Source: Chlamydiota bacterium
GTDB lineage: Bacteria; Chlamydiota; Chlamydiia; Chlamydiales; Rhabdochlamydiaceae
Direction of reading: 5' to 3'
Assembly: GCA_016866585.1 (NCBI GenBank)
Contig: VGMB01000080.1
Span: forward strand, 1 to 7,091
Length of the DNA stretch: 7,091 bases
A program made the translations under genes and the position numbers. Within the stretch, counting starts at the first letter, position 1, and every line of letters starts with the position of its first letter. The notes below the pieces were generated by a model that was given only the letters and a program-made list of their open reading frames with translations, made no database searches and had not been told where the DNA came from. Positions 1 through 6,988 of the stretch are shown in pieces.

Positions 1-6
1 TTATAC

Positions 7-780
7 ATGTCAAGATACTATTATTTAGCTACTTCGCTACCTCCTATTGAATTTCCTAACTTGCCTGACACAAGCTTTATTGCTTTGAAAGAGGGCTTAA
101 GGTTGAATTTGTCAGATAGCGATTTTAAAAAAGTAGCAGCATTACAATTGTTTACAGATATAAGTAACATTCGTCCCCTTCTTTTGGAAGAGGAGATTGA
201 TTCTAGAGGAAACTTATCAGAGAAAGAACTCGATGAGGCGTTGCTTATAAAAGATTTTTTACCGGATTATGTCTTTGATTTTCTTGATAAATACGATTCT
301 CTATCGGATAAACTAAGACATTTTTCAGAGCTAATTTCGATGTTTTTTCAGCATGAATTAGCAGAACAATCAGGCTTTTTAAAGAACTACTTTTCTTTTG
401 AAAAAGAGTGGAGACTCGTTGTCTTAGCCCTAAGAGCCAAATCATCAGGAAGAGATGTTACTAAGGAATTGCAATTTGAAGACTTTTCCGATCCTTTAGT
501 TTCTTCAATATTAGCTCAAAAAGATTCAGAGCAATTCGAACCACCTTTAGAATACAAAGATCTTAAAGATAAATTTTTGTCCTGCGGTAAAGATCCCTGG
601 CAGCAGCATAAGATGCTGGCAGAATATAGGTTCCAAAAAATAGAAGAAATTATGACCAATAGCCAATTTTCTATAGATTATATTTTAGCTTATATGGCTC
701 AACTTATGATCGTAGAATATTGGAACGAGCTCGATGAGCAACGCGGTATGGTAATTTTGGATACATTTAAATCAAGTTAG
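7..780 (+). CDS. DUF2764 family protein of V-type ATPase operon
   Basis: Predicted soluble protein of 257 residues with no signal peptide or membrane segment, rich in helix-forming and acidic residues. It resembles chlamydial CT309 and the DUF2764 family, which sits between atpE and atpA in V-type ATPase operons of Chlamydiae and spirochaetes. Family-like features are the N-terminal YYYLATSLP (residues 4-12), a central segment FEKEWRLVVLALRAK (131-145), and a C-terminal block with DPWQQHK (196-202), an aromatic/basic helix (203-215), and FSIDYILAYMAQL followed by EYWNELDEQRG (221-247). The start at 7 places YYYL just after Met, as in relatives; the frame stays open to base 1, so an upstream start cannot be excluded, and no ribosome site is visible in the six bases present. 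It ends 28 bases before atpA. Its biochemical role is not established. A structural part in the ATPase is inferred from context, perhaps replacing the C subunit that links the rotor shaft to the K ring. Confidence 0.85.
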   Translation: MSRYYYLATSLPPIEFPNLPDTSFIALKEGLRLNLSDSDFKKVAALQLFTDISNIRPLLLEEEIDSRGNLSEKELDEALLIKDFLPDYVFDFLDKYDSLSDKLRHFSELISMFFQHELAEQSGFLKNYFSFEKEWRLVVLALRAKSSGRDVTKELQFEDFSDPLVSSILAQKDSEQFEPPLEYKDLKDKFLSCGKDPWQQHKMLAEYRFQKIEEIMTNSQFSIDYILAYMAQLMIVEYWNELDEQRGMVILDTFKSS

Positions 781-808
781 AAGCACGAACCCCTTTTAGG
801 TTAAGATA

Positions 809-2626
809 ATGAAAGATCAGTCCAATAATTTAGAAAGCAAAAGTGCGACAGGAAAAGTGTTACGCGCATTTGGAAATTTACTTCAAGTGGAATTCGAAGG
901 AAGTATTCGTCAGGGTGAAGTGTGCATGGTGCGCTTAAATAAAGATGTCTCATTAAAGGCTGAAGTAATTGAAATAGTGGGAAATATAGCTAAGATTCAA
1001 GTCTTTGAGGATACAAAAGGTGTCAGACTAGGTACCGAGGTGTTTTTTGAAACACATCTTTTAGAGGCAGAATTAGGTCCTGGTTTACTAACTTCTATAG
1101 TTGATGGATTACAAAATCCTTTAGAAAGTATTGCAGCTGAAACTGGCTTATTTTTGGCAAGAGGTGTTTATATCCCTGCTCTGGATAGAAAGAAACACTG
1201 GGATTATAATCCAATAGCTAAGATTGGTGATGTTTTATCAAGAGGAGATGCTCTAGGATCAACTATGGAAGGTCGATTCCATCACATGATCATGGTTCCA
1301 TTTTCAGTTTTTTCGAATATTACACTAACTTGGGTAATTAAAAGTGGTTCTTACACTGTTGATACTGTAGTAGCCAAAGGTAAGGATGAATCTGGTAAAG
1401 AGTACGAATTTACCATGGTTCAAAAATGGCCGGTTAAGATGCCATTATTTCAAGGAGAGAAGATAAAAGCCTCTAAAATGATGGATACTGGAATGAGGAT
1501 ATTTGATACTCAGTTTCCGGTTTTAAAAGGTGGAACTTTCTGTTCACCAGGTCCATTTGGTGCTGGAAAAACTGTACTACAGCATCATCTTTCGAAATAT
1601 TCATCTGTAGACCTTGTTGTGGTCGTTGCTTGTGGAGAAAGGGCCGGAGAGGTTGTGGAGGTCTTAAGGACGTTCCCTCATTTGACCGATCCACATACCA
1701 ATGAGTCTTTAATGAATAGAACGGTAATTATTTGTAATACATCATCTATGCCTGTTGCAGCTAGAGAAGCATCAATCTATCTAGGGGCAACTATTGCTGA
1801 GTACTATAGACAAATGGGCCTTGATGTGTTGCTCCTTGCTGATTCAACTTCTAGATGGGCACAAGCCATGAGAGAAATGTCTGGAAGACTTGAAGAAATT
1901 CCTGGAGAGGAAGCTTTCCCAGCTTACTTAGCATCAAGAATAGCTGCTTTTTACGAAAGGTCAGGAGTAATTCAATTAAAGAACGGTGAGGTAGGTTCCT
2001 TAACTATTGGTGGAACTGTATCTCCTGCAGGTGGAAACTTTGAAGAACCCGTAACACAAGCTACGTTGTCTGTTGTTGGAGCTTTTCACGGCCTATCAAG
2101 GGCTCGTTCTGATGCAAGACGTTACCCAGCTATTGATCCTTTGATATCATGGACAAAATATCTTGATGATGTCGCTATGGATCTGGGTCATACAGTCGCA
2201 GGTTGGGGTAAAATGACTAAAAAAGCTTCAAAGATTCTTAAAGAAGGCGATGACATTGGCAAGAGGATGGAAGTTGTAGGTGAAGAGGGTATAGCCTTAG
2301 ATGATATGATGGTGTATTTAAAGTCTGAGCTGTATGAGTTTTCTTATCTTCAACAGAATGCGTTCGATAAAGAAGATGCTTATTGTCCTTTGGAAAGGCA
2401 AATGGTACTTTTTGCATTAATTAACGAGATTTTTGAAACACAATTTAATTTCATGAACCATGATGAAGCTAGAAGTTTCTTTTTAGAACTTCAAAATGAA
2501 ATTAAAAACATGAACTTTATGCCTTACAAATCTGATAGATACAATCAAACAATGGATGATATTAAGCAGAAAGTGAAAAAGGTTTCAAAACATGAACAAG
2601 ATGCGCAAGTAAAGGTAGTTAGATGA
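809..2626 (+). CDS. atpA: V-type ATPase catalytic subunit A
   Basis: Catalytic A subunit of the cytoplasmic V1/A1 head; it binds and hydrolyses (or makes) ATP at the interface with AtpB. At 605 residues it has the usual length. The N-terminal beta-barrel spans about residues 12-80, followed by the A-subunit-specific bulge domain (about 115-195, around GDVLSRGDALG at 140-150). The nucleotide-binding core has a complete P-loop GPFGAGKT (248-255), the catalytic glutamate in GERAGE (E277), and a Walker B strand LLLADSTSRWA (341-351, D345). GGNFEEPVTQ (408-417) and ARRYPAIDP (436-444) mark the bacterial Chlamydiae/spirochaete branch. The C-terminal helical domain follows from about 445. No intein interrupts the P-loop. 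The start is preceded by only a weak AGG (798-800), eight bases upstream, and gives an N-terminus matching relatives. The stop codon overlaps the atpB start (ATGA), suggesting coupled translation. Confidence 0.97.
   Translation: MKDQSNNLESKSATGKVLRAFGNLLQVEFEGSIRQGEVCMVRLNKDVSLKAEVIEIVGNIAKIQVFEDTKGVRLGTEVFFETHLLEAELGPGLLTSIVDGLQNPLESIAAETGLFLARGVYIPALDRKKHWDYNPIAKIGDVLSRGDALGSTMEGRFHHMIMVPFSVFSNITLTWVIKSGSYTVDTVVAKGKDESGKEYEFTMVQKWPVKMPLFQGEKIKASKMMDTGMRIFDTQFPVLKGGTFCSPGPFGAGKTVLQHHLSKYSSVDLVVVVACGERAGEVVEVLRTFPHLTDPHTNESLMNRTVIICNTSSMPVAAREASIYLGATIAEYYRQMGLDVLLLADSTSRWAQAMREMSGRLEEIPGEEAFPAYLASRIAAFYERSGVIQLKNGEVGSLTIGGTVSPAGGNFEEPVTQATLSVVGAFHGLSRARSDARRYPAIDPLISWTKYLDDVAMDLGHTVAGWGKMTKKASKILKEGDDIGKRMEVVGEEGIALDDMMVYLKSELYEFSYLQQNAFDKEDAYCPLERQMVLFALINEIFETQFNFMNHDEARSFFLELQNEIKNMNFMPYKSDRYNQTMDDIKQKVKKVSKHEQDAQVKVVR
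2611..2615 (+). promoter_or_regulatory. Ribosome binding site for atpB inside atpA
   Basis: AAAGG lies seven bases before the atpB ATG at 2623, within the last codons of atpA. Together with the ATGA stop/start overlap at 2623-2626, it supports this atpB start and suggests that ribosomes finishing atpA re-initiate on atpB, keeping the A:B ratio near one to one. The coupling is inferred. Confidence 0.6.
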
Positions 2627-3927
2627 GAAAGGTTTATGATCGAATAGTTGACATGCGTGGAAACTTAATTACAGTGATGGCGCAGAATGTTAGTCTTGGA
2701 GAGCTTGCTAAAATACAAAAGCAAGACGGAAGAACAATTTATGCTTCTGTTTTAAGAATTGAAGGAGAGAAAGTTACACTTCAATCTTTTGAAAACACAA
2801 GAGGTATAGCTACTAATGATAAAGTATCCTTTTTGGGAAGAGAGATGCAAGCAACATGCAGTGAGGCTCTCTTGGGAAGGAGACTTAATGGAGCTGGTGA
2901 ACCTATTGATAATGGACCTATGGTTAGAGGTGAATCTATCGAGATCGGCTCCCCTTCATTTAATCCAGTAAAACGTATTATACCTAGAGACTTGGTTCGC
3001 ACAAACATACCTATGATTGATGTTTTCAACTGCCTAGTGAAATCGCAAAAAATCCCAATTTTTTCTATTGCAGGTGAACCATATAATGCTTTACTTATGA
3101 GGATTGCTAATCAGACTAATGCCGACATAGTAATTATTGGTGGTATGGGTCTAAGATTTGATGATTATCAAGCATTTATTGACAACGCTGAAAAGTCAGG
3201 ATCGCTAGAAAAAACTATCATGTTTATTCATAAAGCAACAGATCCAGCTGTGGAGTGTGTACTTGTTCCGGACATGGTGCTTGCATGTGCAGAAAAATTT
3301 GCGGTTCAAAATAAAAACGTACTGGTTCTTTTGACAGATATGACATCTTTTGCAGATTCTATAAAAGAAATCATGATTACTATGGATCAAGTTCCTTCTA
3401 ACAGGGGTTATCCAGGATCACTCTATTCCGACCTGGCCTATAGATATGAAAAAGCTGTGGATATAGATGGAAGTGGTTCGATTACTATTATATCTGTAAC
3501 GACAATGCCAGGTGGAGATGTAACACATCCAATACCTGACAACACTGGTTATATCACAGAAGGACAATTTTATCTTCATGGCGGAAGAATAGATCCATTT
3601 GGTTCACTTTCTAGATTGAAACAACAAGTTATTGGAAAAGTTACTAGAGAAGATCACGGAGATATAGCAAATACGCAGATAAGGCTGTATGCTGATTCTA
3701 AGAAGGCTAAAGAGCGTCAAAGTATGGGTTTTAGGCTATCTAAGTGGGATGAAAAGCTTCTTCAGTATGGTAACCTATTTGAAGATCGTATGATGAACCT
3801 AGAGGTTAACTATACTCTTGAAGAGGCACTAGATCTTGGATGGAAGACGCTTGCGGAATGTTTTGATAAACATGAAGTAGGAATAAAACAAACGTTGGTA
3901 GATAAGTATTGGCCTAAAGGTGTTTAA
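2623..3927 (+). CDS. atpB: V-type ATPase non-catalytic subunit B
   Basis: Regulatory B subunit that alternates with AtpA in the head hexamer. Its 434 residues are typical for bacterial V-type B. The N-terminal barrel covers about residues 1-72, then LLGRRLNGAGEPID (83-96). Where catalytic subunits have a P-loop, this protein has FSIAGEPYNAL (147-157), with no Lys-Thr/Ser pair, so it should not hydrolyse ATP itself. Family blocks include KNVLVLLTDMT (231-241), NRGYPGSLYSDLA (260-272), PDNTGYITEGQF (305-316) and DPFGSLSRLK (324-333); R331 fits the arginine that reaches into the catalytic site of the neighbouring A subunit. The start overlaps the atpA stop and has its own AAAGG. The gene ends 14 bases before atpD. 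Sequence agreement with chlamydial CT307 is strong from memory. Confusion with an F-type beta subunit or a flagellar/type III ATPase is ruled out by the missing P-loop and the B-specific blocks. Confidence 0.97.
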   Translation: MRKVYDRIVDMRGNLITVMAQNVSLGELAKIQKQDGRTIYASVLRIEGEKVTLQSFENTRGIATNDKVSFLGREMQATCSEALLGRRLNGAGEPIDNGPMVRGESIEIGSPSFNPVKRIIPRDLVRTNIPMIDVFNCLVKSQKIPIFSIAGEPYNALLMRIANQTNADIVIIGGMGLRFDDYQAFIDNAEKSGSLEKTIMFIHKATDPAVECVLVPDMVLACAEKFAVQNKNVLVLLTDMTSFADSIKEIMITMDQVPSNRGYPGSLYSDLAYRYEKAVDIDGSGSITIISVTTMPGGDVTHPIPDNTGYITEGQFYLHGGRIDPFGSLSRLKQQVIGKVTREDHGDIANTQIRLYADSKKAKERQSMGFRLSKWDEKLLQYGNLFEDRMMNLEVNYTLEEALDLGWKTLAECFDKHEVGIKQTLVDKYWPKGV

Positions 3928-3941
3928 CTTCAGTCGGGAAT

Positions 3942-4571
3942 ATGGCTCAATTAAAATTAACAAAAACAGAACTTCGTATACAGCAAATTAAGCTGGCACA
4001 ACTTCAGAAGTACTTGCCTACTTTACAATTAAAGAAAGCTATGCTTCAAGTTGAAGTAAATAGCTGCCAGCAAGAAATCGAAAGTTTATTAAGTCAGTTT
4101 CATCAACAAGAAAACCATATAGCTAGGTTTAGTTCTTTATTTACTGATAAGTACATAAATGATTTTTTTTCATCATTACATGTTTCTGATGTTAAAAAAA
4201 CCTATGAGAATATTGCTGGTGTAGATATTCCGATATTTCAAAGTGTAACGTTTGCTCCAGCTACTTATATGCTATTTGATACTCCTATTTGGTATGAAAC
4301 TGCTATAGATTCCGTAAAAAAGTTAATAACTTTGCGTGAAAAAGAGAAGGTTGCGCAGGATAAGAAAATTGCCTTAGAAAAAGAGCTAAGGGAAGTTTCT
4401 ATCCGGGTAAATTTATTCGAAAAAATAATGATACCCAGAGCTCAAGACAATATCAAAAAGATAAAAATTTTCTTAGGTGATTTGCAGTTGGCTGCAGTTT
4501 CTCAAGCTAAAGTAGCTAAGAAAAAAATTGAAATGAGAAATCAAAAATCAGAGGCTCAAGGTAGATCATGA
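3942..4571 (+). CDS. atpD: V-type ATPase subunit D (central shaft)
   Basis: Subunit D forms the coiled-coil axle of the rotor, reaching into the A3B3 head and passing torque to the membrane ring. The 209-residue length fits the family. Residues about 5-75 form a long basic/hydrophobic helix (LTKTELRIQQIKLAQLQKYL at 6-25), and about 125-205 the return helix; together they make the antiparallel coiled coil. The middle has the family segment ENIAGVDIPIF (89-99), and VNLFEKIMIPR (156-166) resembles the conserved C-terminal helix that ends in an (I/L)P(R/K) motif. The lysine-rich tail (about 188-209) is probably flexible. The start has no good Shine-Dalgarno sequence: CGGGA at 3935-3939 is only two bases away, so translation may rely on ribosomes arriving from atpB 14 bases upstream. 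The stop overlaps the atpI start as ATGA. An eight-T run at 4163-4170 is in frame and does not break the gene. Confidence 0.94.
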   Translation: MAQLKLTKTELRIQQIKLAQLQKYLPTLQLKKAMLQVEVNSCQQEIESLLSQFHQQENHIARFSSLFTDKYINDFFSSLHVSDVKKTYENIAGVDIPIFQSVTFAPATYMLFDTPIWYETAIDSVKKLITLREKEKVAQDKKIALEKELREVSIRVNLFEKIMIPRAQDNIKKIKIFLGDLQLAAVSQAKVAKKKIEMRNQKSEAQGRS

Positions 4572-6499
4572 TCACAGAAGTACGTAAGTATTTAGTTTTA
4601 GGAACGCAAGATGATCTTGATCTTTTTTTTGAGAGAGCTCAACAGAATGGTAATTTAGAGTTCATTTCACATTTCTCAAGAAAAAATATAGAACTTCCGC
4701 CGGATATTCATAACCTTGTTTTGGCTTTGAAGATCCTTAAAAAGCTACCTTTGAGAAAAAAATATGACGGTGCTTGGGAAATTTCCTATGCAAATCACAT
4801 AGCGAAAAGAGTAATAGAACTTCGTGATGAAATAGAAAAGATGAACGAAGAAAAACGTCTTTTGGAAGCCGAAATTCATAGAGTGGCTCCTTTCGGCGAT
4901 TTTTCGATGGAAGACATAGATTTTATTCAAGAACAGGCGCATCGCAAGATACAGTTTTTTTGCAAAAAAACAGATAAAACATCAAGTGCGGTTTTAGGTA
5001 ATGAAGTTATCTATGTTGGTACTGAGTATGATTTAGATTATTTTATAGCAATCAATACAGTAGCTCGGACCTACCCTGGTATGATTGAGATGAGAATCGA
5101 TAGATCAGCCAGCGAATTGAAATTGCAGCTTCAAATTTTGAATGAGTCTATTCATGATTTAGAAGTAGAGCTTAAAAGCTACTCAGGACATAAAGAATTT
5201 TTGAATGAGGCTTTATTAGAACAGGTAAATGATTATAAGTTGTCCGAAGTAAAAAAAGATGTCGCTAGACCCATTCAATCAACAAGCCTGTTTTCTATTG
5301 AAGCGTGGGTTCCTAAATCCAAAGAGACTTTACTGCATGGTTTATTGGATGGATTATCTGTTCATTGTGAAAGGATAAAAATTGAAGATGACGATAAAGT
5401 TCCAACTTTCATGGAAAATGAAGGCTGCAGCAAAATGGGCGAAGATTTGGTGAAAATATACGATACTCCAGCCACCACTGATAAAGATCCTTCGGGCTGG
5501 GTTTTTTGGTCCTTTGCTTTGTTTTTCGCAATGATCGTAGCTGATGGGGGATATGGGATTTTATATCTCGCGCTGGCACTCTACATGAAATATAAGTTCC
5601 CAGATATTCAAGGGTACTCTAAACGCATGCTCAAAATGGTCATGATCTTATCAGGATTTGTGATAGTTTGGGGTGTTCTTACTTGTTCGTTTTTTGGGAT
5701 GAATTTTTCAAGGAATTCAATATTAGGTGAAATTTCTCCTACTCAGTACATGGTGAAGAAAAAAGCAGAATACCATTTACAGAGAAAAGATGATGTCTAT
5801 CAAGACTGGGTGCATGAATTCCCGAAAGTTCAAACTGCAACAACTGCAGATGAGTTCCTAGATTATACGATAGCTCAAAAAGGGCATCGAAATATAAGTA
5901 TGGCCTCTGCTGAATTTAATGATAATATTCTTTTGGAACTTTCGTTATTTGTTGGAGTTATACACCTTAGCTTGTCGTTTTTACGATATTTAAGAAGAAA
6001 TTTAGCCGGATTGGGCTGGGTGCTTTTTATGATTGGCGGATATCTGTTTTTTCCAATCAAATTAAATGCAACCTCCATGCTTGAGTTTATGGGGCTTGTG
6101 ACGCCTGAATTTGCTCGAGATCTTGGTATACAGCTTATTTGTTTTGGCATTGGAACATCTTTAGTTCTAGCTGTAATTCAGAAAAAATGGGCAGGTTTGG
6201 GAGAGATTTTAAACGCAATTCAAGTCTTTGCAGACGTTTTGTCTTATTTGCGATTATATGCTCTTGCTCTTGCGGGTATAATTATGGCAGAAACATTTAA
6301 TGACATGGGTGTAGCTATTGGGCTCTTAGGAGGATTTATAGTCGTCCTTCTCGGTCATAGTGTTAATATTTTACTAGGGGTTATGGCAGGTGTTATACAC
6401 GGTCTGCGTCTTAATTTTATCGAATGGTATCATTTTTCATTCGACGGTGGAGGACGCCTATTTAAGCCCCTCAGATTGTTAAAATCAGAAGAAGAATAA
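4568..6499 (+). CDS. atpI: V-type ATPase subunit I (membrane stator, a-type)
   Basis: Subunit I, the counterpart of eukaryotic V-ATPase subunit a, holds the stator and provides the two ion half-channels against the AtpK ring. It has 643 residues, normal for the family. Residues 1-310 form a cytoplasmic domain with charged helical stretches (about 85-107 and 180-215) likely to make the collar. The membrane half starts at W311: segment 1 about 311-340 with the conserved-type DGGYG (326-330), 2 about 354-380, 3 about 454-475, 4 about 480-500, 5 about 520-540, 6 about 555-580 and one or two segments in 583-613. R562 in LSYLRLYALALAG matches the arginine facing the ring carboxylate, and R614 in HGLRLNFIEW matches the second conserved arginine. 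A hydrophilic loop of about 70 residues (381-450) separates segments 2 and 3. AAGG at 4558-4561 lies six bases before the start, which overlaps the atpD stop. Exact helix ends are by eye. Confidence 0.95.
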   Translation: MITEVRKYLVLGTQDDLDLFFERAQQNGNLEFISHFSRKNIELPPDIHNLVLALKILKKLPLRKKYDGAWEISYANHIAKRVIELRDEIEKMNEEKRLLEAEIHRVAPFGDFSMEDIDFIQEQAHRKIQFFCKKTDKTSSAVLGNEVIYVGTEYDLDYFIAINTVARTYPGMIEMRIDRSASELKLQLQILNESIHDLEVELKSYSGHKEFLNEALLEQVNDYKLSEVKKDVARPIQSTSLFSIEAWVPKSKETLLHGLLDGLSVHCERIKIEDDDKVPTFMENEGCSKMGEDLVKIYDTPATTDKDPSGWVFWSFALFFAMIVADGGYGILYLALALYMKYKFPDIQGYSKRMLKMVMILSGFVIVWGVLTCSFFGMNFSRNSILGEISPTQYMVKKKAEYHLQRKDDVYQDWVHEFPKVQTATTADEFLDYTIAQKGHRNISMASAEFNDNILLELSLFVGVIHLSLSFLRYLRRNLAGLGWVLFMIGGYLFFPIKLNATSMLEFMGLVTPEFARDLGIQLICFGIGTSLVLAVIQKKWAGLGEILNAIQVFADVLSYLRLYALALAGIIMAETFNDMGVAIGLLGGFIVVLLGHSVNILLGVMAGVIHGLRLNFIEWYHFSFDGGGRLFKPLRLLKSEEE

Positions 6500-6505
6500 A
6501 AGGAG
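6498..6505 (+). promoter_or_regulatory. Strong ribosome binding site for atpK
   Basis: AAAAGGAG begins in the atpI stop codon and sits eight bases before the atpK ATG at 6514. It is the best Shine-Dalgarno match in the window. This fits the higher need for the proteolipid, which is present in many copies per enzyme. The link to copy number is an inference. Confidence 0.75.
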
Positions 6506-6513
6506 TTTTTTAT

Positions 6514-6936
6514 ATGGATTATAGTATGGTTGGTCCGGCCCTTGTTTTGGGACTTGGCTGTATCGGTAGTTCGATAGGATGTGGTATAGGGGGTATGGCC
6601 TCACATGCGGTGATGAGTAGAGTTGAAGAAAATCATGGTAAGTTTATTGGTATGTCTGCTGTGGCTTCTTCTCAATCCATTTACGGTTTCGTACTTATGA
6701 TTTTAATGAAATCTAGTATTCAAGCAGGGAAGCTTTCAGCTATTGGGGGTATAGGCATAGGCCTATCTGTTGGATTGGCGTTATTATTTTCTTCTATGTA
6801 TCAAGGGATGTGCGCAGCTTCAGGTATTCAAGCATCTGCAAAGCAACCAGCCATTATAGGTAAGTGTTTTGCTGCTTTAGGTATTGTTGAGTCGTTCTCT
6901 CTTTTTGCATTCGTATTTGCTCTTTTATTGATATAA
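6514..6936 (+). CDS. atpK: V-type ATPase subunit K (proteolipid, rotor ring)
   Basis: Proteolipid whose copies form the membrane rotor ring that carries ions past AtpI. The 140 residues make four hydrophobic helices at about 5-29, 44-66, 75-97 and 114-138. These are two copies of a helix hairpin: the region GIGGMASHAVM (25-34 area) to YGFV (57-60) parallels QGMCAASGIQ (97-106) to FAFV (131-134), the mark of the duplicated V-type K family. Only the second hairpin has the ion-binding carboxylate, E126 in GIVESFSLF; the first has S53 and Q54 in ASSQSIYGF. Compared from memory with Enterococcus hirae NtpK, the sodium ligands T64, Q65, Y68, Q110 and E139 correspond to S53, Q54, Y57, Q97 and E126. 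A start at 6514 is supported by AAAAGGAG eight bases upstream. It is the last gene of the operon and is followed within 11 bases by a perfect hairpin. Confidence 0.96.
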   Translation: MDYSMVGPALVLGLGCIGSSIGCGIGGMASHAVMSRVEENHGKFIGMSAVASSQSIYGFVLMILMKSSIQAGKLSAIGGIGIGLSVGLALLFSSMYQGMCAASGIQASAKQPAIIGKCFAALGIVESFSLFAFVFALLLI

Positions 6937-6946
6937 CGGGTAAATG

Positions 6947-6983
6947 AGGTTATATAGAGCAGATTTGCTGCTCTATATAACCT
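6947..6983. terminator. Perfect 16-bp hairpin between convergent genes, likely bidirectional terminator
   Basis: The arm AGGTTATATAGAGCAG (6947-6962) is followed by a five-base loop (6963-6967) and its exact reverse complement (6968-6983). It lies 11 bases after the atpK stop and six bases from the minus-strand stop of the downstream gene, so either transcript would end in it. Neither side has the T-run of a standard intrinsic terminator (plus side ACATCTTAAAG; minus side CATTTACCCG), and the stem is mostly A-T. It may therefore act as a transcript-end stabiliser or a weak, T-run-less terminator. The repeat is certain; the function is inferred. Confidence 0.7.
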
Positions 6984-6988
6984 ACATC

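Noticed and set aside
781..808. Internal promoter before atpA
   Set aside because: The 28-base gap is too short to hold a clear -35/-10 pair by itself, and I saw no convincing pair at the end of the preceding gene. Transcription from upstream of the window is simpler.
1542..1575. Possible intein or redox-switch cysteine at the AtpA P-loop
   Set aside because: The P-loop runs unbroken, so there is no intein. The position of the eukaryotic redox cysteine (GAFGCGKT) is alanine here (A252), so that type of disulphide control is not expected.
1473..1694. Minus-strand open frame inside atpA, and similar ones at 245-445, 2781-3029, 3205-3390, 4745-4942 and 5875-6150
   Set aside because: All lie wholly inside strongly supported plus-strand genes, have no ribosome site that I could see, and their products show no recognisable family pattern. 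They are shadows of the real coding frames.
4163..4170. Eight-T runs in atpD (4163-4170) and atpI (4623-4630) as programmed frameshift or slippage sites
   Set aside because: Both genes read through in frame with full-length, family-like products on each side. Such runs are common in AT-rich genomes, and no downstream stimulatory structure was evident.
6947..6983. Inverted repeat as an operator for a dimeric regulator or the end of an insertion sequence
   Set aside because: It sits between two gene ends with no promoter to control, and no transposase or target-site duplication is visible. A transcript-end hairpin explains it better.
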